A stretch of 33,904 nt of DNA from [Clostridium] aminophilum (GTDB lineage Bacteria; Bacillota; Clostridia; Lachnospirales; Lachnospiraceae): positions 1 to 33,904 of the forward strand of contig NZ_FOIL01000033.1 of NCBI RefSeq assembly GCF_900101295.1. The letters run 5' to 3'. The notes under the pieces are model-generated. The model did not search any database. It worked only from the letters and a program-made list of their open reading frames with translations, and was not told the origin of the DNA. Numbering within the stretch: position 1 is the first letter of the stretch; each line of letters opens with the position of its first letter. This document shows, piece by piece, positions 22,336 through 33,904 of the stretch. The translations under genes and the position numbers were made by a program.

Positions 22336-23721
22336 ATGGGAAAATTAGAACAAATCAATTCGAAATGGCAGAATGTTCTGGACCATATGATCGAATCCCA
22401 GGGGATCAGTCAGGTCTCCGTCCAGACATGGCTGCTGCCGATGAAACCGGTTGCGTATGATGAATCTTCCGACGTTCTCTCGATTCTGTGCCCGGATGTC
22501 CATTTTCTCTCTTTTATGGAGAAGAAATACAGCATCACACTTCCGGTCTCCATCGAGACCGTCGCGGATATTCACTGTACCGTCCGTTTCGTAACGGAGG
22601 ACATGCTGTCCCCGGCAGGCAGTGAGGAAAAATCTGCGCCGAAGAAGCCGGATCCGGCTTCTTCCCAGATGGACGCCCGGGTAAAAGATGCCAATCTGAA
22701 CCCGAAGTACACCTTTGAGACCTTCGTCGTCGGAAAGAACAACAACTTTGCCCATGCTGCGGCGCTCGCGGTCGCGGAATCTCCGGGCAATATGTATAAT
22801 CCGCTGTTTATCTACGGAGGCGTGGGACTCGGAAAAACGCATCTGATGCACTCCATCGGTCATTTTATTCTGAAAAACAATCCGGATGCCAAAGTGCTCT
22901 ATGTCACCAGTGAGAAGTTCACCAACGAGCTGATCGACGCCATCCGGAACAAGGATAATATCTCCACCACGGAGTTCCGCAACAAATACCGCAACAACGA
23001 CGTTCTGCTGATCGACGATATCCAGTTCATCATTGGAAAAGACAGTACGCAGGAGGAGTTCTTCAATACCTTCAATGCGCTGTACGAAGCCCAGAAGCAG
23101 ATCGTCATTTCTTCGGATAAACCGCCGAAACAGATCGAAACGCTGGAAGAAAGACTGAAGTCCCGTTTCGAGCAGGGCCTCACCGTCGATATCCAGTCCC
23201 CGGATTATGAGACCCGAATGGCGATCCTCCGGAAAAAGGAGGAGATGGACGGCTTCAATATTGATAATGAAGTCATCAAGTTCATCGCCAACAACATCAA
23301 GTCCAATATCCGTCAGCTGGAAGGCGCGCTGACCAAGGTTGTCGCTCTCAGCAAGCTGAACAAGCAGGAAATCACGGTCGAACTCGCCGAGGAAGCGCTG
23401 AAAGACCTGATTTCCCCGAATGAGAAGCACGAAGTGACGCCGGAGCTGATCCTGAACGTGGTCGCAGACCATTACGGCATCACCCCGAACGACATCATTT
23501 CCCAGAAGCGCAGCCGTGAGGTCGTCGTTCCGCGCCAGATCGTCATGTATCTGTGCCGCCAGATGACGTCCACACCGCTGAAAACCATCGGCAACTACCT
23601 CGGCGGACGCGATCACACCACGATCCTTCACGGTCAGGAAAAGATCGCCCAGGACATCACTTCCGATGAATCGCTGAAGAATACGATCGACGTGCTGATC
23701 AAAAAAATTAATACACAGTAA
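22336..23721 (+). CDS. dnaA: Chromosomal replication initiator DnaA
   Basis: DnaA binds DnaA boxes at oriC and melts the origin. The protein has 461 residues: N-terminal helicase-loading domain, short acidic linker (about 95-120), AAA+ domain with Walker A GGVGLGKT (161-168) and Walker B LLIDDIQF, and C-terminal DNA-binding domain with the signature GGRDHTTILHG. The start at 22336 has AGGAG seven bases upstream; the frame is open from 22264 but without a comparable site. Flanked on both sides by DnaA-box clusters. Confidence 0.98.
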   Translation: MGKLEQINSKWQNVLDHMIESQGISQVSVQTWLLPMKPVAYDESSDVLSILCPDVHFLSFMEKKYSITLPVSIETVADIHCTVRFVTEDMLSPAGSEEKSAPKKPDPASSQMDARVKDANLNPKYTFETFVVGKNNNFAHAAALAVAESPGNMYNPLFIYGGVGLGKTHLMHSIGHFILKNNPDAKVLYVTSEKFTNELIDAIRNKDNISTTEFRNKYRNNDVLLIDDIQFIIGKDSTQEEFFNTFNALYEAQKQIVISSDKPPKQIETLEERLKSRFEQGLTVDIQSPDYETRMAILRKKEEMDGFNIDNEVIKFIANNIKSNIRQLEGALTKVVALSKLNKQEITVELAEEALKDLISPNEKHEVTPELILNVVADHYGITPNDIISQKRSREVVVPRQIVMYLCRQMTSTPLKTIGNYLGGRDHTTILHGQEKIAQDITSDESLKNTIDVLIKKINTQ

Positions 23722-23979
23722 AATGTGAACGGCCGGTGTATCGGCTGTGGACAGTGTGGACTCATTTTTGCCCCTGATTTCGGCGTGTGAACATCTGTGG
23801 ATTATCCCCGGTAATCTGGGATATTTATCCACCGTGTTATCAATCGCGGAACAAATTGAATTTTGTGGGTTTTGAGGGATTTTCCACCAATTCACAGCCC
23901 CTACTGCTTTTAAGACTAAAATCTTTTTATTCCTATCCGTTATACCTGCCGTTTTTCGCGAAAGGAGTTATCAACCGCT
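23722..23979. other. Second DnaA-box cluster (dnaA-dnaN spacer)
   Basis: The 258-base spacer holds TGTGGATTA (23796-23804), TTATCCCCG (23802-23810), TTATCCACC (23825-23833) and TGTGGACAG (23746-23754), all one or two bases from the DnaA box. This is the downstream half of a bipartite origin. A dnaN promoter must also lie here or upstream, but none is obvious. Confidence 0.7.
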
Positions 23980-25095
23980 ATGAAACTGATCTTCAAAAAG
24001 GACGATCTGATGAGCGCGATCAATATCGCCGCGAAAGCTGTTCCTTCCAAAACAACCATGACCATTCTCGAATGCATCCTGATCGATGCAGCCGGATCGG
24101 AAATTCTTCTGACCGGCAACGATACCGAGTTCGGTATCGAGACACGCGCGGAAGGTACCATTGAAGAACATGGAAAAATTGCTCTCGAGGCAAAGCTGTT
24201 TTCCGAAATCATCCGCAAGCTTTCCGGCGAGGATGAGATCATCATTGAGTCGGATGAAAAGCTGGTGACAGAGATCCGCAGCGGAAAGTCGCTTTTCCGC
24301 ATTCAGGGTCAGGATCCGGAAGAGTATTCCTACATTCCGCATATTGAGCGGACAAATTACATCTGCATTTCCGAGTTTACGCTCAAGGAAATCATCCGTC
24401 AGACGATCTTTGCAATCTCTCCGAATGACAGCAATAAGATGATGACCGGTGAATATCTTCACGTAGAAGGCGATAAGCTGAGTCTTGTTTCACTGGACGG
24501 TCACCGTATGGCGATGAGAAATATCACCTTAAAGGATAAGTACAGCGATGTTTCCGCCATTCTTCCGGGAAAAAATCTGAACGAGATTTCCAGAATTCTC
24601 GGTGACGAGATCTCGGAAGACGTCATGATTTATTTCGATCAGAATCATGCCATGTTTGAATTTGAAAATACCACCGTTGTGACGAGACTCATCGACGGAG
24701 AATATTTCCGCGTCGGACAGATGCTGACCAGAGAATATGAGACCAGAGTGACGATCAACCGCCAGAACTTCCTTTCGGAGATCGATAAGGCGACGATCCT
24801 GATCCGTGAATCCGACAAAAAGCCGGTGGTATTCAACATTACGGATGGCGAACTTCAGATCCGTCTGAATTCCACTTACGGTTCCATGAATACGGAACTT
24901 CCGGTTCAGAAGACGGGAAGCGATCTCATGATCGGCTTCAATCCGACCTTTTTCATGGATGCGCTGCGCAACATTGACAGCGAGGAAGTGACTCTTTACA
25001 TGATCAATGCCAAGTCCCCGTGCTTTATCCGGGATGAGGAAGAAAGCTACATTTACCTGATTCTTCCGGTTAATTTCAACTCCGCGGATATCTGA
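23980..25095 (+). CDS. dnaN: DNA polymerase III beta subunit (sliding clamp)
   Basis: The protein has 371 residues and forms the dimeric ring that tethers polymerase III to DNA. The three clamp domains are each recognisable: MKLIFKKDDLMSAINIAAKAV at the start, LSLVSLDGHRMAMR in the middle, and a C-terminal half ending ESYIYLILPVNFN. AAAGGAG lies 13 bases upstream. It is the second gene rightward from oriC, in the usual order. Confidence 0.97.
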   Translation: MKLIFKKDDLMSAINIAAKAVPSKTTMTILECILIDAAGSEILLTGNDTEFGIETRAEGTIEEHGKIALEAKLFSEIIRKLSGEDEIIIESDEKLVTEIRSGKSLFRIQGQDPEEYSYIPHIERTNYICISEFTLKEIIRQTIFAISPNDSNKMMTGEYLHVEGDKLSLVSLDGHRMAMRNITLKDKYSDVSAILPGKNLNEISRILGDEISEDVMIYFDQNHAMFEFENTTVVTRLIDGEYFRVGQMLTREYETRVTINRQNFLSEIDKATILIRESDKKPVVFNITDGELQIRLNSTYGSMNTELPVQKTGSDLMIGFNPTFFMDALRNIDSEEVTLYMINAKSPCFIRDEEESYIYLILPVNFNSADI

Positions 25096-25151
25096 TCGGG
25101 AGAAGCAAAAATCCGGCTCGTGCCTGAGCCTTGAAGAAAAAAGGAGAGTTT

Positions 25152-25367
25152 ATGCAGATTTTTAAACTGAGATCCAGTGATGAGTTCATCAAGCTGGGCC
25201 AGGTCATCAAGGCGGCCGGCTGGGTGGAATCCGGCGTGGATGCAAAGTTTGTGATTCAGGACGGTCTGGTGGAAGTCAACGGAGAGACCGATACGCGCCG
25301 CGGAAGAAAAATCGTGGCGGGGGATCTGATCACGTTTGACGGCAAGGAACTGAAAGTAGTGAAGTGA
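25152..25367 (+). CDS. yaaA: S4-domain RNA-binding protein YaaA
   Basis: This small S4-like protein (71 residues), found between dnaN and recF in many Firmicutes, contains the motif EFIKLGQVIKAAGWVESG and a following VNGETDTRRGRKI strand pair. It probably binds RNA and has been linked to ribosome assembly in Bacillus. AAGGAG lies five bases before the ATG at 25152; an earlier in-frame TTG at 25131 is not credible. The recF ATG follows after four bases. Confidence 0.93.
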   Translation: MQIFKLRSSDEFIKLGQVIKAAGWVESGVDAKFVIQDGLVEVNGETDTRRGRKIVAGDLITFDGKELKVVK

Positions 25368-25371
25368 TTTC

Positions 25372-28469
<3,098 letters not shown>

Positions 28470-28489
28470 GCCGTACACTGGAGGACATA

Positions 28490-31024
28490 ATGGAACCAAA
28501 TGTTTTTGATAAAATTCAGGAAGTTGATCTGAAAAAGACGATGGAGACGTCCTACATCGATTATGCGATGAGCGTTATCGCTTCCAGAGCGCTTCCGGAT
28601 GTAAGGGATGGTCTGAAGCCGGTTCAGAGGCGAGTGCTCTATTCCATGATCGAGCTGAACAACGGACCGGATAAGCCGCACAGAAAGTCCGCCCGTATTG
28701 TCGGCGACACCATGGGTAAATATCACCCGCACGGCGATTCATCCATCTACGGTGCCCTGGTTTACATGGCGCAGAAATGGAACGAGCGTTATCCGCTGGT
28801 GGACGGACACGGAAACTTCGGATCCGTGGACGGCGACGGCGCAGCGGCGATGCGATACACCGAGGCCAGACTCTCCAAGATTTCCATGGAGCTTCTGGCG
28901 GATATCGGAAAAGACACTGTCAATTTCATGCCGAACTTTGATGAGACGGAAAAGGAGCCCACTGTACTGCCGGCCCGTTTTCCGAATCTTCTGGTAAACG
29001 GTGCAACCGGTATCGCTGTCGGAATGGCGACCAATATTCCGCCCCACAACCTTCGTGAGGTTATCGGCGCGGTAGTCAAAATCATCGACAACCAGGTCGA
29101 GGAAGACCGCGACACGGAGATCGATGAGGTCATGGAGATCGTCAAGGGACCGGATTTCCCGACCGGCGCGACCATTCTCGGCCGCAGCGGCATTGAATCC
29201 GCTTACCGGACCGGCCGCGGCAAGATCCGTGTCCGCGCGGTATACAATATCGAGACCATGCCGAACGGAAAGAGCCGGATTATTGTGACGGAACTTCCGT
29301 ATATGGTCAATAAAGCAAGACTGATCGAGAAGATCGCCAGCCTTGTCCATGAGAAAAAAATTGACGGCATCACCCTTCTGCGCGATGAATCCAACCGTGA
29401 GGGAATGCGGATCAATATCGAGCTGAGAAGAGATGTCAATGTCAATGTCGTTCTCAATCAGCTGCTCCGCCATACGCAGCTGCAGGATACCTACGGCGTC
29501 ATCATGCTGGCGCTCGTGGACAATCAGCCGAAGGTTATGAACCTTCTTCAGATGCTGGAGCTCTATCTGAAGCATCAGGAGGATGTGGTCACCAGAAGAA
29601 CCAGATACGACCTGAATAAGGCAGAGGCGAGAGCTCACATCCTCGAAGGACTTCTGAAGGCACTGGATCACATTGACGAAGTCATCCGCATTATCCGGGC
29701 GAGCGCCAATGTTGCCGAGGCGAAGGAACAGCTCATCGCGTCCTTCCAGTTTACCGATGAGCAGGCACAGGCGATCGTAGACATGCGTCTGCGCACTCTG
29801 ACCGGTCTGGAGCGCGATAAGCTTATGGCCGAGTATCAGGAACTCATGAAGAGAATTGAAGAACTGCGTGCGATCCTTGCAGACCGCAAGGTTCTTCTCG
29901 GCGTTATCAAGAAAGAAATTTTGGAAGTATCCGACAAGTACGGCGATGACCGCCGCACCGAGATCGGCTATGATGAGTTTGACATTCAGGATGAGGATAT
30001 GATTCCAGACGATGATGTGGTTGTAACCATGACGCATCTCGGATATATCAAGAGAATGACCGCAGATAATTTCCGCAGTCAGAACCGCGGCGGAAAGGGA
30101 ATCCGCGGCATGCAGACGATTCAGGATGACTACATTGACGATCTTCTGATGACAACGAACCGGCATCCGCTGATGTTCTTTACTAACAAGGGACGCGTAT
30201 ACCGCATCAAGGCGTATGAGATTCCGGAGGCGGGAAGAACCGCAAGAGGAACCGCGATCATCAACCTCATTCCGCTCCAGAAGGAAGAGTATGTCACCGC
30301 GTTTGTGGCAGCGGGCGAACTGGATGAAGACCAGAAGTATCTGACCATGGCAACCAAGCGCGGAATCATCAAGAGAACCGCTGTCTCGGAATATGCAAAT
30401 GTCCGGAAGAACGGTCTTCAGGCCATCGTGCTTCGGGAAGATGATGATCTGATTGAGGTTAAGGCAACCAACGACCGGGAAGATATCTTTATGGTCAGCA
30501 AACACGGTATGTGCATCCGCTTCCATGAGACCGATGTCCGCGTGACGGGCCGTGTCTCCATGGGCGTTATCGGCATGCGCATCGATGAGGATGACCAGAT
30601 CGTCGGTATGCAGCTGGAGAGTCAGGGTGAAGATCTCCTGGTTGCATCCGAGTACGGTTACGGCAAGAAGACGCCGATCAGTGAATTCCGTGCACAGAAC
30701 CGCGGCGGCCGCGGCGTGCTCTGCTACAAGATTGTCGAAAAGACCGGCAATCTGATCGGCGCGAAAATTGTCGATGACAGCCGTGAGATCATGCTGATGA
30801 CCAACGAGGGCATTCTGATTCAGATGACCGTCGAAGGCATTTCCCGCATCGGGCGCAACACGTCCGGTGTCAAACTGATGGATATTGACCGGGAGAACGG
30901 AATTACCGTTGCCGGAATTGCCAAGGTGCGCACCAGCGATGATACCGATGACGATATGATTGAGCCGCAGGAGGAATCCGGAGAGGAAACGGCTTCCGAA
31001 ACGGAAAGTGAAAACGAAGAATAA
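28490..31024 (+). CDS. gyrA: DNA gyrase subunit A
   Basis: This is the cleavage-rejoining subunit of gyrase. The protein has 844 residues. The catalytic tyrosine is Tyr123 in [10 protein letters not shown], and a C-terminal beta-pinwheel carries the GyrA-box QNRGGKG. In the quinolone-resistance region the sequence is [12 protein letters not shown]: Ser84 aligns with Escherichia coli Ser83, but Gly88 stands at the position of Asp87. The tail is very acidic (Asp/Glu-rich last 30 residues). CTGGAGGAC precedes the ATG. It is co-transcribed with gyrB. Confidence 0.98.
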   Translation: MEPNVFDKIQEVDLKKTMETSYIDYAMSVIASRALPDVRDGLKPVQRRVLYSMIELNNGPDKPHRKSARIVGDTMGKYHPHGDSSIYGALVYMAQKWNERYPLVDGHGNFGSVDGDGAAAMRYTEARLSKISMELLADIGKDTVNFMPNFDETEKEPTVLPARFPNLLVNGATGIAVGMATNIPPHNLREVIGAVVKIIDNQVEEDRDTEIDEVMEIVKGPDFPTGATILGRSGIESAYRTGRGKIRVRAVYNIETMPNGKSRIIVTELPYMVNKARLIEKIASLVHEKKIDGITLLRDESNREGMRINIELRRDVNVNVVLNQLLRHTQLQDTYGVIMLALVDNQPKVMNLLQMLELYLKHQEDVVTRRTRYDLNKAEARAHILEGLLKALDHIDEVIRIIRASANVAEAKEQLIASFQFTDEQAQAIVDMRLRTLTGLERDKLMAEYQELMKRIEELRAILADRKVLLGVIKKEILEVSDKYGDDRRTEIGYDEFDIQDEDMIPDDDVVVTMTHLGYIKRMTADNFRSQNRGGKGIRGMQTIQDDYIDDLLMTTNRHPLMFFTNKGRVYRIKAYEIPEAGRTARGTAIINLIPLQKEEYVTAFVAAGELDEDQKYLTMATKRGIIKRTAVSEYANVRKNGLQAIVLREDDDLIEVKATNDREDIFMVSKHGMCIRFHETDVRVTGRVSMGVIGMRIDEDDQIVGMQLESQGEDLLVASEYGYGKKTPISEFRAQNRGGRGVLCYKIVEKTGNLIGAKIVDDSREIMLMTNEGILIQMTVEGISRIGRNTSGVKLMDIDRENGITVAGIAKVRTSDDTDDDMIEPQEESGEETASETESENEE

Positions 31025-31039
31025 TAAAACATAATCAGG

Positions 31040-31068
31040 CAGCTCTCGCGGTTTTCCGGCGGGAGCTG
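31040..31068 (+). terminator. Possible terminator after gyrA
   Basis: CAGCTCTCGC pairs with GCGGGAGCTG around a short loop just after the gyrA stop. Only TT follows the stem, so it is weak as an intrinsic terminator; it may also protect the 3' end. The following bases up to 31200 hold no further recognised site. Confidence 0.4.
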
Positions 31069-31200
31069 TTCCTGCAGAAAAAACGAAAACCATCACCGTG
31101 CCTGCACGGGCGGACCGGTGACGGGATAAGAACATGAAACACAAAGTTTGGAGTGTTTGCTTGCAAATCCGTGTTTTACGGAAATAGGTAAGGATAACAG

Positions 31201-31872
31201 ATGGAAATTCTGGCATCATTTTGGAAAAAATGTGCGCTGTTTCAGAGAATCCCGGACCCCATGATCCGGGAGTTTCTGGAGAAAAACGGTGCGGGGATTC
31301 TGTCGCTGAAAAAAGGGGAAATGGTTTTTCATGAGGAGGATGAACCGAAAGGCATCCTGATTCTGCTTTCCGGAAGCATCGTCGTCGGAAGCAATACTCT
31401 CTCCGGAAAGCGGCAGATTGTGACAACCATTGACCGGCCGGGAGAAATCTTCGGAGAAGTCTTTCTGTTTATGCGAAAAACATGCTATGGTCATTATGCG
31501 GAGACACAGAAGGACTCCCGTATTCTCCGGATTCCGGAGCGGGTTCTGATGGAACCGGGAGAGGTGAACAGCCGTATTCTCGAAAACATGCTGTCGATTT
31601 TGGCGTCAAAGGCGTTTTATCTGAACCGGAGACTGCAGATTGTCACCTGTTCTTCGCTTCGTCAGAAGATCGCAAAGACCATCGCCATGTCTATCGGCGG
31701 GGATTTCAGCAGACCCTATACTGCGGGAAGAGAGGAACTTGCCGACTTTATCGGCGCGGCCAGACCCTCTGTCTCACGGGAACTGATGAATATGCAGCGG
31801 GAAGGTCTGGTTCGCGTGGAGGGAAGAAAAATCTTTCTCGCCGGACCGGAAGCTCTGGATATGCAGGAATAA
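31201..31872 (+). CDS. Crp/Fnr-family transcription regulator
   Basis: The protein has 223 residues. A cyclic-nucleotide-binding beta-barrel (about 20-110, with GEMVFHEEDEPKGILILLSGSI and PGEIFGEVFLF) is followed by a dimer helix and a winged helix (about 140-215) with GREELADFIGAARPSVSRELMNMQREGLV as recognition region. It lacks the N-terminal cysteine set of a typical Fnr iron-sulfur sensor, so the signal is unknown. AAGGAT lies upstream. It directly precedes the fumarase genes, which it may control (inference from position only). Confidence 0.88.
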   Translation: MEILASFWKKCALFQRIPDPMIREFLEKNGAGILSLKKGEMVFHEEDEPKGILILLSGSIVVGSNTLSGKRQIVTTIDRPGEIFGEVFLFMRKTCYGHYAETQKDSRILRIPERVLMEPGEVNSRILENMLSILASKAFYLNRRLQIVTCSSLRQKIAKTIAMSIGGDFSRPYTAGREELADFIGAARPSVSRELMNMQREGLVRVEGRKIFLAGPEALDMQE

Positions 31873-31962
31873 CCGGAACCGTTTTTGGACATAATGTTCC
31901 GGAAAATGTTTCCGGAACAACACAGAAGAAACAAAAAACAGACAGGGAGGCAACAGGAGACG

Positions 31963-32805
31963 ATGAGAAACATCCAGGTTTCCGAGATCACAGATCAGAT
32001 TAAAGAGATGTGTATTGAGGCAAATTACGAACTTTCCGGCGATATGAGAGCCTGTTTTGCAAAGGCGGCTTCCGCGGAACAGTCACCAATCGGGAAAAAG
32101 ATTTTTTCGCAGTTGGAAGAGAATCTCGAGATTGCAAAAAATGATATGATCCCGATCTGTCAGGATACCGGCATGGCCGTCATTTTCCTGAAGATCGGTC
32201 AGGATGTCCATTTTGAGGGAGGCGATCTTTACGCTGCGGTCAATGAGGGCGTTCGGAGAGGATACACCGATGGGTATCTCCGAAAGTCGGTTGTCGCCGA
32301 TCCGATTGAACGGGTGAATACCAAAGACAATACGCCGGCAATCATTCACTGTGAGATTGTTCCGGGCGAACAGGTGGACATCACCGTTGCGCCAAAGGGA
32401 TTCGGAAGCGAGAATATGAGCCGCGTATTTATGCTGAAACCGGCAGATGGCCTGGAAGGGGTAAAAGAGGCTGTTCTGACAGCAGTAAGAGACGCGGGAC
32501 CGAATGCCTGCCCGCCGATGGTGGTCGGCGTCGGAATCGGAGGCGATTTCGAAAAATGTGCCGAGATGGCCAAGCATGCCCTCACCAGAGACCTGAACGA
32601 AGAATCGCCGGTACCGTATGTGCGTGAGATGGAAAAAGAACTTCTGGAACGGATCAACCGGATGGGAATCGGTCCGGCGGGACTGGGCGGAACCGTGACG
32701 GCACTGGCGGTCAATGCAGAGACCTACCCGACGCATATTGCCGGGCTTCCGGTCGGAGTCAATATCTGCTGTCATGTCAATCGCCATGCGCACCGTGTTA
32801 TCTGA
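31963..32805 (+). CDS. fumA: Fumarate hydratase class I, alpha subunit
   Basis: This is the iron-sulfur subunit of a two-part class I hydro-lyase that interconverts fumarate and malate. The protein has 280 residues with the family blocks PICQDTGMAVIF, RRGYTDGYLRKSVV, NTKDNTPAIIH, VAPKGFGSENMS and NACPPMVVGVGIGG. Cysteines in PICQ, NACPP and the late NICCHVN are candidates for the three cluster ligands. L-tartrate dehydratase alpha is a close relative, so tartrate cannot be fully excluded. The ATG at 31963 is preferred to 31885 because GGGAGG and AGGAG lie just upstream. Confidence 0.9.
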   Translation: MRNIQVSEITDQIKEMCIEANYELSGDMRACFAKAASAEQSPIGKKIFSQLEENLEIAKNDMIPICQDTGMAVIFLKIGQDVHFEGGDLYAAVNEGVRRGYTDGYLRKSVVADPIERVNTKDNTPAIIHCEIVPGEQVDITVAPKGFGSENMSRVFMLKPADGLEGVKEAVLTAVRDAGPNACPPMVVGVGIGGDFEKCAEMAKHALTRDLNEESPVPYVREMEKELLERINRMGIGPAGLGGTVTALAVNAETYPTHIAGLPVGVNICCHVNRHAHRVI

Positions 32806-32893
32806 GCATTCGGAAAAGCAGAACTGTGTACAGTCCCGGTGACGGGCCGGGAGAAAGGAAATCCGGTGAACGGATCACCGGAGGAGGAAGAAG

Positions 32894-33457
32894 ATGGAAA
32901 ATGACATCAGAATTAAAGCACCGTTCGATAAAAAAACGGCGGCATCTCTCCGTGCAGGGGATTTTGTAAAAATCACAGGCACCATCTATACTGCAAGGGA
33001 TGCAGCACATAAAAGAATGATCGAAACACTGGACCGTGGAGAGAAACTTCCGTTTGATCTCCGCGGGCAGATTATCTATTATATGGGTCCGTCTCCGGCC
33101 AGAGAAGGGCGGCCGATCGGTTCAGCAGGACCGACAACGGCTACCCGAATGGACAAATATGCGCCCCGTCTTCTGGATCTCGGTCAGGCAGCCATGATCG
33201 GCAAGGGAAAGCGCAGCAAGGAAGTAATGGACGCGGTCAAACGGAATCAGGCCGTATACTTTGCGGCAATCGGAGGAGCAGGCGCGCTGCTTTCCAAATG
33301 CATCCGTGCTTCGGAGGTGATCGCCTATGATGATCTGGGTACTGAGGCCATCCGGAAACTTACCGTGGAAGATTTTCCGTGTATTGTGGTTGCGGACTGT
33401 GAGGGCGGTAATCTCTATGAGACAGCGGTAAAAGAGTATTGCAGAGAAGAAATGTAA
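32894..33457 (+). CDS. fumB: Fumarate hydratase class I, beta subunit
   Basis: This is the second subunit (187 residues) of the same hydro-lyase, corresponding to the C-terminal half of single-chain class I fumarases. Conserved blocks are AGDFVKITGTIYTARDAAHKRM, YYMGPSPA, IGSAGPTTATRMD, MIGKGKRS and AIGGAGALLSKCI. A strong GGAGGAGGAAG precedes the start, 89 bases after the alpha stop. An imperfect GGCAGAATG/CATTCTGCC hairpin just after the gene may end the operon, but it lacks a T-tract. Confidence 0.92.
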   Translation: MENDIRIKAPFDKKTAASLRAGDFVKITGTIYTARDAAHKRMIETLDRGEKLPFDLRGQIIYYMGPSPAREGRPIGSAGPTTATRMDKYAPRLLDLGQAAMIGKGKRSKEVMDAVKRNQAVYFAAIGGAGALLSKCIRASEVIAYDDLGTEAIRKLTVEDFPCIVVADCEGGNLYETAVKEYCREEM

Positions 33458-33511
33458 ATGATTCGGGCAGAATGGCTTATGCATTCTGCCTGAAAAAAAT
33501 ACAGAAAGCAG

Positions 33512-33540
33512 TTGACACACCATAAGGCATCGGATATAAT
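33512..33540 (+). promoter_or_regulatory. tRNA-Ser promoter
   Basis: A perfect TTGACA (33512-33517), a 17-base spacer and a perfect TATAAT (33535-33540) stand about 50 bases before tRNA-Ser, the strength expected for a stable-RNA gene. Confidence 0.9.
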
Positions 33541-33593
33541 GATTTTGCTTTGGCGGAATGCCAGAGAACAACTGAATATTCATTCAGAAGTTC

Positions 33594-33683
33594 GGAGAAA
33601 TACTCAAGAGGCCGAAGAGGCGCCCCTGCTAAGGGTGTAGGTCGGGTAAAACCGGCGCGAGGGTTCAAATCCCTCTTTCTCCG
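33594..33683 (+). tRNA. tRNA-Ser (anticodon GCT)
   Basis: The 90-base gene has acceptor stem GGAGAAA/TTTCTCC, anticodon loop CTGCTAA, a long variable arm (GTCGGGTAAAACCGGC) and a TTCAAAT T-loop. The GCT anticodon reads AGC and AGT. The discriminator is G and CCA is not encoded. A T-rich run follows at once and may terminate it. Confidence 0.96.
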
Positions 33684-33786
33684 CTTTCTTTTTTTCTCCC
33701 AAAATGCAATTCGGTCCGATTCCGGTCTGAAACAATGCGGAGATTGAGAGCAAAAACGGCTTTCAAAAATAAAAAGAAAAAAGTTG

Positions 33787-33904
33787 TTGACAAACGACAA
33801 AAGCTTTGGTATTATGAATGAGCTGTCGCCGAGAGGCAACAACAAAGAACATTGAAAACTGAACAGTATATAAAACCCTGAAAATTCCAAGAACAAAGGC
33901 CGAT
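33787..33904 (+). promoter_or_regulatory. rRNA operon promoter and leader (cut by window end)
   Basis: TTGACA (33787-33792), a 17-base spacer and TATTAT (33810-33815) are followed by AAGAACATTGAAAACTGAAC, a sequence typical of ribosomal RNA leaders and spacers in Firmicutes. The 16S gene itself should begin just beyond the window. Confidence 0.75.

Noticed and set aside
22345-23895. A 516-codon open frame on the minus strand opposite dnaA
   Set aside because: It is antisense to dnaA, begins in the DnaA-box cluster, and has no family signature.
28739-31426. An 895-codon open frame on the minus strand opposite gyrA
   Set aside because: It is fully antisense to an unmistakable gyrA, is rich in His, Asp and Arg in the way of frame shadows, and has no recognisable domain.

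Overview
The window is a chromosomal origin region from a Gram-positive member of the Clostridia, most likely Lachnospiraceae. This rests on gene order (rpmH-rnpA-yidD-yidC-jag-mnmE-mnmG-rsmG-parA-parB, diverging from dnaA-dnaN-yaaA-recF-gyrB-gyrA), on the DUF4446 and DUF3881 genes beside parAB, on a TPP-riboswitch ykoFEDC thiamine transporter operon, and on a two-subunit class I fumarase. Base composition is moderate, with clearly AT-richer patches at about 4.3-5.4 kb and 7.4-9.6 kb.

Layout. Positions 1-4257 hold a TPP riboswitch with terminator, a long hairpin-rich non-coding element, and ykoF, ykoE, ykoD and ykoC. Positions 4362-5508 hold an Abi_2/AbiF-type HEPN gene followed at once by a small structured RNA with its own consensus promoter. 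Positions 5679-6987 encode a lipoprotein alpha/beta-hydrolase on the minus strand. Positions 7320-9637 are a 2.2-kb island bounded by 84-bp direct repeats that match the 3' part of tRNA-Arg(CCT). It carries an orphan toxin C-terminus, its probable immunity gene, an AlbA_2/GHKL-ATPase gene and a phased array of AATGT repeats, but no recombinase. From 9861 to 21826 the core leftward genes run on the minus strand, with two parS sites at 13973-14036. oriC lies at about 21.9-22.3 kb. From 22336 to 31024 dnaA to gyrA run rightward. A Crp/Fnr regulator, fumarase alpha and beta, tRNA-Ser(GCT) and the promoter and leader of an rRNA operon complete the window.

How the genes work together. DnaA boxes around dnaA with parS/ParAB form the replication-initiation and segregation centre. 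RnpA, YidD, YidC and Jag form the usual RNA-processing and membrane-insertion cluster. MnmE and MnmG jointly modify the tRNA wobble uridine. GyrB and GyrA form gyrase.

The accessory pocket between ykoC and the DUF3881 gene is the most interesting part. It holds two independent candidate defence or competition modules: HEPN toxin plus ncRNA, and the integrase-less tRNA-Arg mini-island. A second theme is a roughly 230-260-bp hairpin-rich repeat found twice in inverted orientation, each time in the presumed 5' leader of the gene downstream of it (ykoF and parA).
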